Assembly (NCBI RefSeq): GCF_003115775.1
Contig: NZ_QEES01000002.1
Span: 1,240,001 to 1,304,000, forward strand
DNA: 64,000 nt
Direction: 5' to 3'
Source of the DNA: Cellulomonas sp. WB94
GTDB taxonomy: Bacteria; Actinomycetota; Actinomycetes; Actinomycetales; Cellulomonadaceae
Of this stretch, positions 41,661 through 50,108 are shown in pieces (position 1 is the first letter of the stretch; each line of letters opens with the position of its first letter). A program made the translations under genes and the position numbers. Below the pieces are notes generated by a model that was given only the letters and a program-made list of their open reading frames with translations, did no database searches and was not told the DNA's origin.

Positions 41661-44600
41661 TCACCATGACGGTGCCGGCGGGGTGTTCGCCTGGTCAGTA
41701 TCGACCAAGGGGTCGTCGTCTACGCGCGTGGCCGGCCCGGTGGGCTCCACCACTGCCCGGCGACCGCGTGCGGTCCCGGACTGGTAGCTCGCAAATCGCG
41801 AGCGGAGCTGCTCGGCGTCGCGATCGGGTGTCCCGACCACCGCCTGCACGAACTCCGGCGAGGCGGGGATCTCCTGCGGCACGCGCTTCGCGAGCGAGGC
41901 GCTGGTCGAGCCGCTGGTCGGCGCGCTCGGACGGTACGCCGACAGCTGGCTGAGCTCGGACAACGCCTGCTCCTGGATGTCGGAGCGGAGCGCGAGCATC
42001 GCCGCGACCTCGTCGTCGAGCGCACCGATGCGGTGCGGGGCCGACGGCTGCGACGCGGGCTGCGGGGCGCTCGGCTCGGCGGCGCGCGGGGCGTGGTCGG
42101 GCGACCAGGACGGTGTGGCCGGCCGCGCCGGAGCGGTACGGGACCCGAAGAAGGACCCGACCTGGTGCGGAGCGCCGTGCAGAGGCGCCTGCTCGACCGG
42201 CTCGGACGGCGGCGACCACGTGGCGTTCGTCGACGTGCGGACGGACTCGGGGATCGCGGGGAACCCCGTCGGCGCGGGCGCCTGCTCCGGAGACGGGAAC
42301 GTCTCGTTCGGGCGGATGAACGGCGCAGGAGCGGCAGTCTCGGCAGCGGACCAGGCGGACGAGCGCTGCGGCTGCTCGGTGACCGGGGCCGGTGCGAACG
42401 TCGGCTCGAACGGACGCGCGAAGCTCGACGCCGGGGCCGCGGCTCCGGCCGCGGCCGGAGCCGCCGCCTCGTCAGCCTTGCGCTTGCCGAAGATGCCCCA
42501 CTTGCGGCGACCGGCCTTCGACTGGTCAGCGGCCGGCTGCGAACCCTGGAGCAGCTGGGTGAAGTCCGGCAGCGGCTGGGCAGCGGGCGCGGTCGTGGCG
42601 GCCCAGGCGGGCGTGCCCGTCACGACGTGGGGCGCCGCGAAGGGGTCCGGCTCACGCGCTGCCGACTCGGCGAGCAGCTCGGCCTCGACCGGGTCGAGCC
42701 GCTCGGTCGGCGCGGTCGCCTCGACGGGTGCCGGGGCCTCGACGGCCACGGGCTCGTCCTCGGCGAGGGCGGGGATGGTCCAGCTCGCCTGCTGCGGCTC
42801 GACCTCGGGCGCGGTCCACTGCGCCTCGCCGTCGGGCGCCGGCCAGGCGGTGTCGGATACGGGCATCTGCCACGCGGACTGCGCGACGGGTGCGTCCCAG
42901 GCGGCCTCGGCAGCGGGGGCTTCCCACGCAGCCTCGGGAGCAGGAGCAGGAGCGGGAGCGGGAGCCTCCCATGCGGCCTCAGGGGCAGGCGCGCTCCAGT
43001 CGGCGTCAGCTGCAGGTGCCGGGGCGTCCCAGGTGTGGTCAGCGACGACGGGCGCGTCCCATGCCGGCTGCTCGGCGACGGGCTCGGCGGGCACCTGAGA
43101 GATCGCGACCGGCTCGGGGGCCACGACGGGCTCATGGTGAGGCTCGCCGGCGTTCCAGGCACGTGCCTCGTCGAGCACCGGACCGAAGCCGATGGGGGCG
43201 AAGTCGGAGCGACCGGAGGTGCTGTAGCGCGAGCTCCGGTCGTCGGAGCCGCTGAACGCGCTGAACTCCGAGTACGAGGAGGGCGGCGTGACGAGGTGCG
43301 GCTCGTGCGTCACCTCGGCGACGACGGGCTGCGGGGCGTACTCCGCGGGCTGCTCTACGTACTCCGCGGGCTGCTCTACGTGCGGCTCGACCGCGTCCGC
43401 GACGACGTCCTGCGCCGGCGCGTCGGACCAGGCTGCCGCGGGCGCGTCCCAGGAGCCGGTCGGGGCCGCGTGCGCTCCGTGGTCCACCGTGCGGAACGCC
43501 GCGGGCTGCTCGTCGACGGGCTCGTCCCAGGCCTGCACGGGTGACCATGCCTCGACGGGCTCCACCGGGTGGCCGAGGTGCTCGTGCGAGCCACCGGCCA
43601 GTTCCTCGGTGGCGTCCGGCTCGATCGTCCGTGCGCCGAGCAGGGGCTCCGCAGACTGCGCCCACGTGGGGGCCCACTGCGGGGCCTCCTCGACGGGTGC
43701 GTCGTCGTCGTCGTCGGGCGCGAGACCCGGGATCGTGAAGGCCGAGGGCAGCTCGCTCTCGGTGTGCTGGTGCGGAACTGCCGGCACGTCCGCCGGAGCG
43801 GGCGCGGGCAGCTCACCACGGGTGCGGAACCCGGAGAACAGTCCGGCGCGAGCCTCGGGTGCGGCCGGAGCCGCGGGGGCGGCCGCGGCGTCTGCGGGCG
43901 CCTGCCACGCACTGGTGGCGCGCGACCGGCTGGGCAGGCCGCCACCCGACGGTGCTGCGCTGATGGCGGGCGTCCAGTCGGCTCCCCGGGTCGACAGCTC
44001 GGGGGCCAGGGTCGCCTCGGCGAGTCCCGGGAGGACGATCTTGCTCTCGTCGAACGTCTTGCCGGGGCGACCCTGCAGCGCCCGGACGCCGGGCAGTGCG
44101 ATCTCCGCGGAGTCCTCGTCGGACCGCTGGCGGCGACGGGGCAGACCGAGCGACGTCTCGCCGTCGGTGAGCATCGCGAGGTCGACGGCCTCGGCGAGCG
44201 GTGCGTCGGCAACGACCGACTCCTGGATCTGCGCAGTCGACTGGACGGGCCGAGTGCCGTACAGCGCACCCTCGCTCGTCTCGAAGAGCGTCGCGGGGAA
44301 GCTGACGGTCGTCACCGTGCCGGTACCTGTCGAGCCCTTGGCGAGCACGACGGAGGCGCCGAGGCGGCTCGCGATACGGCCGACGACGAAGAGGCCGAGG
44401 CGCTGCTCGCCGAGCGAGTCGGCTGCGGACGTCGACCGGATCTTGAGGTTCGCGGCCTCGAGCTCCGTGGTGGACATGCCCAGGCCGTGGTCGACGATCT
44501 GGACGACGACGTGGTCGCGGACGACACCCGTCTTGACCTCGACTGGCGTCTCAGGCTCGGAGAACACGGTGGCGTTCTCAAAGAGCTCCGCGAGCAGGTG

Positions 44601-46136
44601 GGCCGCGCCGAGGGCGTTGAAGCCGTGCATCTGCGGGTCGACCGCAAGCTCGAGCTCGATGCGGTCGTACTGCTCGATCTCGGACGAGGCGGTGCGGACC
44701 ACGTCGGACAGCGGCATCGCGTCGCGGACGCGGCGACCGCTGTCGATGCCGGCCAGGACGAGCAGCGACTCGGCGTTGCGGCGCATCCGGGTGGCGAGGT
44801 GGTCGAGGCGGAACAGGTTCGCGAGGGCGTTCGGGTCTTCCTCGGAACGCTCGAGCGAGTCGATGAACGACAGCTGCCGGTTGAGGAGCACCTGGTCGCG
44901 GCGCGCGACGTTGATGAACATCTCCGCGATCGACCCACGCAGGGCGGCCTGCTCCTGGGCGATCTGCAGGGTCGTCGAGTTGACCGCGTTGAACGAGGCG
45001 GCGAGCTTGCCGACCTCGTCGGACGACGTCACCGGGATCTGCACGAGCTCGAGGGACGGGCCCTGGCCCGGGACGGCCATCTGCTCGACGAGGGTCGGCA
45101 GCTGCTCGCGCACCTCGGCCGTCGCGACCGTGAGGCGCCGCAGCGGGATGACGATGCTTCGGGAGACGACGAGGGCGAAGAGCAGCGACAGCACGGTGGC
45201 GAGCACCGAGGCCGCGATCGTCACCAACGCGGTGTTGCGCTCGGCCGCCTCGTCGGACTGGGCGACATCGAGGGCCCGGGTGAGCAGGTCCGCCCGGAAC
45301 GCGTCGAGGTGCTTGAGCTGCGTCTGGATGTCCACCGACCAGTCCGCCGGGTCGACGCCGATGGTCGCGCCGGAGATGCCGGAGGCGATCAGCACGCGCT
45401 CACGAGTGAACGACGAGGTCGGGTCGGACTTCGAGAGCACGAGCTGGGGGTTGCCGATGGCCTCGATGTCGAGGTGCAGACCTGTGCGGTAGACCTCGGT
45501 CGTGGAGGTCTGGGTGTTGAAGTCTCGCACCGCGGAGGCGGACTGGGCCTTGCTGCCGATGATCCCGAGACCCTGCGAGTACTCGGCGAAGAGGCTGTCG
45601 GCAGTCTGCCCGAGCGAGTGGTACGCCTTGATGTAGCCCGCGAGCTCGCGGTTGTCGAGCGCCTCGGAGATCTGACCGACGAGGTCGATCTGGCTCGCGA
45701 TGATCCCGTCGTACTTGTTCGCGATGACCGTCGCGTTCGTGTCGGTGTCGACGGCCTTGCGGACGTCCAGCAGGTCGACGTTGTGGGCCTGCTGGGACGC
45801 CAAGAACATCTGGACGACCGCGGTCGGGAACTTGCTCAGGTCGACGGACGCCGTGAACGGCTTGACGGCGGCGAGCGCCTTGTCGGTGACAGAGCGCGCT
45901 TGTGCCACCGCGCCCTTGTCCCGGACCGTCGATGTCGACAGCGCACGTTCCGTCTGGAGCGCTGCGCTCAGAGGCCCGTAGGCATCGAGCGTCGCGACGA
46001 CGCTGGAGGACGCTGCTGCCATCTGGGCCTTCTGGATGGCGTTGGCCGAGATGTACGCACCTGCCGCGAGCAGCACGATGATGGGCACGGCGAGAACCGC
46101 CAGAACCTTGGCGCGGATGCCAAGCCTGCGCAGCAT
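41661..46136 (-). CDS. Conservon sensor kinase (CvnA-like): NIT sensor, HAMP, HATPase, very long disordered tail
   Basis: The 1491-residue protein starts at ATG 46136 (GGGAGAGAGG five bases upstream). A membrane helix at ~10-32, an extracytoplasmic nitrate/nitrite-sensing-like helical domain (~45-305), a second helix (~308-330) and HAMP (~330-400) precede the kinase core: RDQVLLNRQLSFIDSLER, HLATRMRRNAESLLVLAG (H-box-like), LLAELFENATVFSEP (N-box), VQIVDHGLGMSTTELE, RLGLFVVGRIASRLG. From ~640 to the end more than 850 residues are Pro/Ala/Trp/Glu-rich, with many W-(D/E)-A-P repeats, and probably disordered. Typical CvnA proteins have shorter tails. Basic patches (AGRRKWGIFGKRK) are embedded. 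Confidence 0.88.
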   Translation of the reverse strand: MLRRLGIRAKVLAVLAVPIIVLLAAGAYISANAIQKAQMAAASSSVVATLDAYGPLSAALQTERALSTSTVRDKGAVAQARSVTDKALAAVKPFTASVDLSKFPTAVVQMFLASQQAHNVDLLDVRKAVDTDTNATVIANKYDGIIASQIDLVGQISEALDNRELAGYIKAYHSLGQTADSLFAEYSQGLGIIGSKAQSASAVRDFNTQTSTTEVYRTGLHLDIEAIGNPQLVLSKSDPTSSFTRERVLIASGISGATIGVDPADWSVDIQTQLKHLDAFRADLLTRALDVAQSDEAAERNTALVTIAASVLATVLSLLFALVVSRSIVIPLRRLTVATAEVREQLPTLVEQMAVPGQGPSLELVQIPVTSSDEVGKLAASFNAVNSTTLQIAQEQAALRGSIAEMFINVARRDQVLLNRQLSFIDSLERSEEDPNALANLFRLDHLATRMRRNAESLLVLAGIDSGRRVRDAMPLSDVVRTASSEIEQYDRIELELAVDPQMHGFNALGAAHLLAELFENATVFSEPETPVEVKTGVVRDHVVVQIVDHGLGMSTTELEAANLKIRSTSAADSLGEQRLGLFVVGRIASRLGASVVLAKGSTGTGTVTTVSFPATLFETSEGALYGTRPVQSTAQIQESVVADAPLAEAVDLAMLTDGETSLGLPRRRQRSDEDSAEIALPGVRALQGRPGKTFDESKIVLPGLAEATLAPELSTRGADWTPAISAAPSGGGLPSRSRATSAWQAPADAAAAPAAPAAPEARAGLFSGFRTRGELPAPAPADVPAVPHQHTESELPSAFTIPGLAPDDDDDAPVEEAPQWAPTWAQSAEPLLGARTIEPDATEELAGGSHEHLGHPVEPVEAWSPVQAWDEPVDEQPAAFRTVDHGAHAAPTGSWDAPAAAWSDAPAQDVVADAVEPHVEQPAEYVEQPAEYAPQPVVAEVTHEPHLVTPPSSYSEFSAFSGSDDRSSRYSTSGRSDFAPIGFGPVLDEARAWNAGEPHHEPVVAPEPVAISQVPAEPVAEQPAWDAPVVADHTWDAPAPAADADWSAPAPEAAWEAPAPAPAPAPEAAWEAPAAEAAWDAPVAQSAWQMPVSDTAWPAPDGEAQWTAPEVEPQQASWTIPALAEDEPVAVEAPAPVEATAPTERLDPVEAELLAESAAREPDPFAAPHVVTGTPAWAATTAPAAQPLPDFTQLLQGSQPAADQSKAGRRKWGIFGKRKADEAAAPAAAGAAAPASSFARPFEPTFAPAPVTEQPQRSSAWSAAETAAPAPFIRPNETFPSPEQAPAPTGFPAIPESVRTSTNATWSPPSEPVEQAPLHGAPHQVGSFFGSRTAPARPATPSWSPDHAPRAAEPSAPQPASQPSAPHRIGALDDEVAAMLALRSDIQEQALSELSQLSAYRPSAPTSGSTSASLAKRVPQEIPASPEFVQAVVGTPDRDAEQLRSRFASYQSGTARGRRAVVEPTGPATRVDDDPLVDTDQANTPPAPSW

Positions 46137-46307
46137 GTCGACCTCTCTCCCTCAACCGGCTCGGGCGTCGCACCGACGACGCCCGGCGGCCCAGCCCACA
46201 AGGGACGGGTCACCGCTGACATGTCATCGGCTGCTGGACAGCAGACCATTAGCCCGGACGTGAGTTTGTCACGACCTCACCCACCCGTGCACCAAGTCTT
46301 GGCGACC

Positions 46308-46319
46308 TACTCTCGGTGG
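46308..46319 (+). promoter_or_regulatory. Leaderless -10 box for the quinone reductase gene
   Basis: TACTCT at 46308-46313 is six bases before ATG 46320. Confidence 0.55.
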
Positions 46320-47312
46320 ATGCGCGCAGTCGTCGTCAGGTCCCCTGGTGGGTACGAGTCCCTCGAGGTGGCCGAGGTCCCCGATCCGGTGCCCGGACCC
46401 CGCGAGGTCGTCGTCGAGATCGCTGCTGCCGGGGTGAACCGCGCCGACCTGCTGCAGCGGGCCGGGCTCTACCCGCCGCCGCCGGGAGCTCCCGCCTGGC
46501 CGGGTCTCGAGGTGTCAGGAATCGTCGTCGGCCTCGGCCCGGACGCCGCCCTGTCCGACGCCGGCGGATGGCAGATCGGGGACCAGGTCGCGGCCCTTCT
46601 CGCGGGCGGCGGGTATGCCGAACGTGTTGCCGTCGCCGCAGGTCAACTGCTGCCCGTGCCCGCCTCGGTGACACTCGTCGATGCGGCCGCGCTCCCCGAG
46701 GCCGTGTGCACCGCATGGACGAACCTGGTCGACACCGGTGGCCTCCGGGCCGGACAGACAGTGCTCGTGCAGGGCGGCTCGGGCGGGGTCGGTTCCGTCG
46801 CGGTGCAGATCGCGGCGGCGCTCGGCGCGCGGGTCATCACCACCGCGGGATCGACCGAACGCGCCGAGCGGTGCCGTCAGCTCGGCGCAGAGCTCGCGAT
46901 CGACCACCACGTGGACGACGTCGTGGGCGCCGTCCTGGCAGCGACCGACGGTCGTGGGGTCGACGTCGTCCTCGACGTGCTGGGGGCGGGCGGACTTGCC
47001 GACAACCTCGCGATGCTCGCAACGGGTGGCCGCCTCGTCGTGATCGGCCTCCAGCGTGGCGCCCGCGCCGAGATCGACCTCGGGCTCCTGCTCGCCCGCC
47101 GCCTGACGGTGGCCGGCACGACGCTGCGGTCCCGGCCGGCGGCCGAGAAGGCCGCGATCGTCGCGGCCGTGCGGGCGAACGTGTGGCCGATGCTCGACGA
47201 CGGCAGGGTGCGGCCGGTCGTGCACGCCCGACTGCCCCTGGACCAGGCCGGCGACGCCCACCGGATGCTCGAGTCCGGTGCAGTCTTCGGCAAGCTCCTG
47301 CTCGTGCCCTGA
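46320..47312 (+). CDS. NADPH:quinone reductase-like zinc-independent MDR oxidoreductase
   Basis: The 330-residue protein starts at ATG 46320. The GroES-like N-terminal domain has EVVVEIAAAGVNRADLLQRA and PGLEVSGIVVGLG. The nucleotide domain has VLVQGGSGGVGSVAVQIAA and ALGARVITTAGS, in which the GxGGVG loop and following basic/Ser residues fit NADPH. Zinc-binding Cys residues are absent, as in the quinone reductase/PIG3 branch (AGLYPPPPGAP and GGRLVVIGLQRG). Probable role: NADPH-linked reduction of quinones or enones in the cytosol. It diverges from the conservon operon. Confidence 0.9.
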   Translation: MRAVVVRSPGGYESLEVAEVPDPVPGPREVVVEIAAAGVNRADLLQRAGLYPPPPGAPAWPGLEVSGIVVGLGPDAALSDAGGWQIGDQVAALLAGGGYAERVAVAAGQLLPVPASVTLVDAAALPEAVCTAWTNLVDTGGLRAGQTVLVQGGSGGVGSVAVQIAAALGARVITTAGSTERAERCRQLGAELAIDHHVDDVVGAVLAATDGRGVDVVLDVLGAGGLADNLAMLATGGRLVVIGLQRGARAEIDLGLLLARRLTVAGTTLRSRPAAEKAAIVAAVRANVWPMLDDGRVRPVVHARLPLDQAGDAHRMLESGAVFGKLLLVP

Positions 47313-47346
47313 CGCGCGAGCAGCCGTCACACCGTCGCTGGGGTCG

Positions 47347-47400
47347 GTCGAGCCGGAGCCGAGTCGAGCCGGAGCTCAGTCGAGCCGGAGCTCAGTCGAG
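47347..47400. repeat. 16-nt tandem repeat (about 3.4 copies) between convergent genes
   Basis: gtcgagccggagcYNa units lie at 47347-47362, 47363-47378 and 47379-47394, plus a partial copy, between the quinone reductase stop (47312) and the epimerase stop (47392). The last copy overlaps the epimerase C-terminal codons. Confidence 0.85.
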
Positions 47401-48621
47401 CGCGCCGGCCGCCAGCGCGGGGGCGATGACCGGGGTCAGCGGCAGCCGCGGGATCAGCGTGGCCTGCACGGAGTGGTACAGGTCGGCCTTGCCCGCCCAG
47501 ACGGTCCGGGACACCCGGTTGTCCGTGCCGAGCTCGTGCCACCACGAGCCGCCGACCGGGTCGATCAGGTAGTGGGCCGCGTAGTCCCACAGGGTCGCGT
47601 ACCAGGTGTCGAAGCGCTCGTCGCCGGTCGCGGCGTGCAGCGCGGCTGCCGCCCCGATGCCCTCGGCCACCACCCAGTGCATGCGCTCGTGCACGACGGG
47701 CATGCCTTCCCAGTCGACCGTGTAGACGAAGCCGGGTGCGCCGTCGACGTCCCAGCCCTCCGCGACCGCGGCGTCGAAGAGCGAGATGGCGTCCTCGAGC
47801 ATCCACAGGGGGGCGACGTCGCCGCGCGCCGTGATCGCGGCGCGTGCGTGCAGCGTGAGGCGCGACCACTCGAGCCAGTGCCCGATCGTCGCGCCGTACG
47901 GCCGGAACGGGTCGGCGGGGGCGTCGATGTTGTACTCGAGGTTCGGGTGCCAGTCGCTCGTGAAGTGCTCGGGGATGCGCCACGAGTTCGCGCGGGCGAA
48001 CCCGTGGACGACTCGTTCGATGACCCGCACCGCGCGGTCCAGCCAGATCCGGTGGCCCGTCACGTCGGCCGCCGTGAGGTACGCCTCGACGGTGTGCATG
48101 TTGGCGTTGACGCCGCGGTACGGGTCGAGCGTCGTGAACGCGCGGTCCCAGCTCTCGACGGCCATGCCGGCCTCGTCGTCCCAGAACCGCAGCTCGGAGA
48201 CCGCGAGCGCCTCGTCGAGCAGCGCGCGCGCGCCGGGACGGTTGGCGGCCGTCGCGCTCGCCGTCGCGAGGACCACGAACGCGTGGGGGTAGGCGGTCTT
48301 GGTGTCGTCGGTCGCGCCGTCGGGACCGATCTCGGTGAACCAGCCACCGTTCTGCGCGTCGCGGAAGACCGTGTCGAGAGCCGCGAGCCCGTGGTCGACG
48401 AGCGCCGCCGAGCCCGGCCGGCCGAGCAGCACACCGAGGGCGTAGACGTGGGTCATCCGGCACGTGATCCACAGCTCCGTCGGACCGGCGACCGGGGCAC
48501 CGTCGTCGTCGAGCCGGGCGAACCCACCGGTCTCGCGCCGGGAGGCGACGCCGAACGACAGCAGCCGGTCCGTCTCCTGCTCGAGCCAACGGGCGTGGGC
48601 GGGCATCGTCAGCCAGGTCAT
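47392..48621 (-). CDS. AGE-family (N-acylglucosamine 2-epimerase-like) sugar isomerase
   Basis: The 409-residue (alpha/alpha)6-barrel protein contains RMTHVYALGVLLGR, TKTAYPHAFVVLATASA, YRGVNANMHTVEAYLTAADV, FTSDWHPNLEYNIDAPADPF, YGATIGHWLEWSRLTLHAR and WHELGTDNRVSRTVWAGKAD. The conserved His residues and H-x-x-E-W-x-(R/K) pattern match the aldose-ketose isomerase branch (YihS/mannose isomerase-like) rather than the renin-binding epimerases. The substrate could be a free hexose such as mannose or glucose, or sulfoquinovose. The start at ATG 48621 has a leaderless-type -10 (TAGGGT) six bases upstream. Confidence 0.87.
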   Translation of the reverse strand: MTWLTMPAHARWLEQETDRLLSFGVASRRETGGFARLDDDGAPVAGPTELWITCRMTHVYALGVLLGRPGSAALVDHGLAALDTVFRDAQNGGWFTEIGPDGATDDTKTAYPHAFVVLATASATAANRPGARALLDEALAVSELRFWDDEAGMAVESWDRAFTTLDPYRGVNANMHTVEAYLTAADVTGHRIWLDRAVRVIERVVHGFARANSWRIPEHFTSDWHPNLEYNIDAPADPFRPYGATIGHWLEWSRLTLHARAAITARGDVAPLWMLEDAISLFDAAVAEGWDVDGAPGFVYTVDWEGMPVVHERMHWVVAEGIGAAAALHAATGDERFDTWYATLWDYAAHYLIDPVGGSWWHELGTDNRVSRTVWAGKADLYHSVQATLIPRLPLTPVIAPALAAGALD

Positions 48622-48633
48622 GTCTCAACCCTA
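48622..48633 (-). promoter_or_regulatory. Leaderless -10 box for the AGE isomerase gene
   Basis: TAGGGT on the minus strand (48633-48628) is six bases before ATG 48621. Confidence 0.55.
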
Positions 48634-48706
48634 GCGTCGCGGTGCAGGTCGGGTGCGCGAGGCTCCGCACCGTGCGGGCCGCACCCGAACCGACGACAAT
48701 GCGCTC

Positions 48707-49222
48707 ATGAGCGAGAGCACCCCGAGCGGGACCGATGACGAGCCGGTGGTGGTCCAGGCCGGTGAGGACTCCCCCCAGGAGGACCCGTCGGTGATGGTCG
48801 GCCAGCCCGCGAAGGTCATGCGGATCGGGACGATGGTCAAGCAGCTGCTCGACGAGGTCCGCAGCGCGCCGCTCGACGACAACGCCCGAGCCCGGCTCGC
48901 CGAGGTGCACGAGCGGTCGCTGCGGGAGCTCGAGGACGGGCTCTCCCCCGACCTGCTCGAGGAGCTGCACCGCATCACGCTGCCGTTCGACGACGACCGT
49001 CCGCCGTCGGACGCCGAGCTGCGGATCGCCCAGGCCCAGCTGGTCGGCTGGCTCGAGGGGCTGTTCCACGGCATCCAGACCGCGCTCGTCGCGCAGCAGA
49101 TGGCTGCGCAGGCACAGCTCACGCAGATGCGTCGGGCGATCCCGGGCGGTCCGGGCGCGCAGATCCTGTCGGTGCAGCAGGTGCCCGGCGGCGAGCACGA
49201 CGGGCCGGGCCAGTACCTCTGA
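48707..49222 (+). CDS. bpa: Bacterial proteasome activator Bpa/PafE (DUF2587)
   Basis: The 171-residue protein starts at ATG 48707. It matches the actinobacterial DUF2587 family: QPAKVMRIGTMVKQLLDEV, RAPLDDNARARLAEVHERSL-like helices, LEDGLSPDLLEELHRITLPF, AELRIAQAQLVGWLEGLFHG, IQTALVAQQMAAQAQLTQMR, and a C-terminal GQYL that corresponds to the HbYX-like tail used to open the 20S core. It forms a 12-mer ring and activates ATP-independent proteolysis. Core proteasome genes are not in the window. Its last 104 bases are antisense to the transporter gene. Confidence 0.92.
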   Translation: MSESTPSGTDDEPVVVQAGEDSPQEDPSVMVGQPAKVMRIGTMVKQLLDEVRSAPLDDNARARLAEVHERSLRELEDGLSPDLLEELHRITLPFDDDRPPSDAELRIAQAQLVGWLEGLFHGIQTALVAQQMAAQAQLTQMRRAIPGGPGAQILSVQQVPGGEHDGPGQYL

Positions 49223-50084
49223 GCGACGTCAGCGCGATCGCGCACGACACCAGCAGCAGGCCCACGAGGTCGAGCCAGTGCGGCAGCTGGCGCAGCGTCG
49301 CCGCGCCCACGACGGCCGCGGTCGCGGGCAGCAGGGCGAGCAGGACGGCGAACGTCGCCGCGCTCACGCGCCGCAGCACGACCTGCTCGACCGCATAGGG
49401 CACGACCGAGGAGAAGACCGCGATCATGACGACGAGGCCACCGAGCCGCACGTCGTGCAGCACGGGGAGCGCGCCGCCCGCGAGGAACGGTGCGAACACG
49501 AGACCGCCCGCCGCCATCGCGAGCCCGAGCGACGTGACGCCCTGACCGTGCGCCCCCCGGTTCGCGACCCGCCGCCCGAGCACGATGTACCCGGCCCACA
49601 GCGCGGCCGCAACGAGGATCGCGACCAGCCCGACGACGACGCTCCGCCCGCCCTGCGTCCGCAGCGTGACCCCGGCGAGGAGCACGACGCCGACGGCCGC
49701 TGGCACGATCGCCGCGCGTTCGCGCCAGCCGCGGCCGGTCACGGCGACGACCGCGACGGGGCCGAGGAACTCGATCGCCACGGCGGTGCCGAGCGGCAGG
49801 TGGTCGATCGCGATGTAGAACGCGACGTTCATGCCGGCGAGCACGAGGCCGAACCGCGCGATCGCCACCAGGTCCGCGCGCTCCCACCGGGTCCGCCACG
49901 GGCGGCGCCAGACGATGAGCACCGCGGCGGCCACGATGATCCGCAGCCACGCGACGGTCGCAGCCGGCAGCTGGCCGAACAGGCCGACGGCGACGGCGGC
50001 CCCGAGGTACTGCGTCAGCCCGGATGCGACGAACAGCGCGGGCGCGGGCACCCCGTCCAGGACCTGACCGGGGCGGAGGGGCAC
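49119..50084 (-). CDS. EamA/DMT-family transporter (RhtA-like)
   Basis: GTG 50084 is chosen over GTG 50090 because TAGCGT then lies six bases upstream (leaderless pattern). The 321-residue protein has ten membrane helices in two EamA repeats: FVASGLTQYLGAAVAVGLFG, VAWLRIIVAAAVLIVWRRPW, FYIAIDHLPLGTAVAIEFLG, and GYIVLGRRVANRG, MIAVFSSVVPYAVEQVVLRR, VLLALLPATAAVVGA. RhtA relatives export threonine/homoserine, but the substrate is unknown here. After the last helix (~300) a basic tail (PARRARRRAPAAP) is encoded wholly within the 104 bases antisense to bpa. Confidence 0.88.
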   Translation of the reverse strand: MPLRPGQVLDGVPAPALFVASGLTQYLGAAVAVGLFGQLPAATVAWLRIIVAAAVLIVWRRPWRTRWERADLVAIARFGLVLAGMNVAFYIAIDHLPLGTAVAIEFLGPVAVVAVTGRGWRERAAIVPAAVGVVLLAGVTLRTQGGRSVVVGLVAILVAAALWAGYIVLGRRVANRGAHGQGVTSLGLAMAAGGLVFAPFLAGGALPVLHDVRLGGLVVMIAVFSSVVPYAVEQVVLRRVSAATFAVLLALLPATAAVVGAATLRQLPHWLDLVGLLLVSCAIALTSLRGTGPARRARRRAPAAPTGSARPDRPGSPDASA

Positions 50085-50090
50085 GCCCAC

Positions 50091-50096
50091 ACGCTA
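50091..50096 (-). promoter_or_regulatory. Leaderless -10 box for the EamA gene
   Basis: TAGCGT on the minus strand (50096-50091) is six bases before GTG 50084. Confidence 0.5.
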
Positions 50097-50108
50097 GTGC
50101 GCGCTACC

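Noticed and set aside
43569-46319. Long plus-strand extension upstream of the quinone reductase
   Set aside because: The extension is antisense to the conservon kinase. The real start is ATG 46320, just after the TACTCT box.
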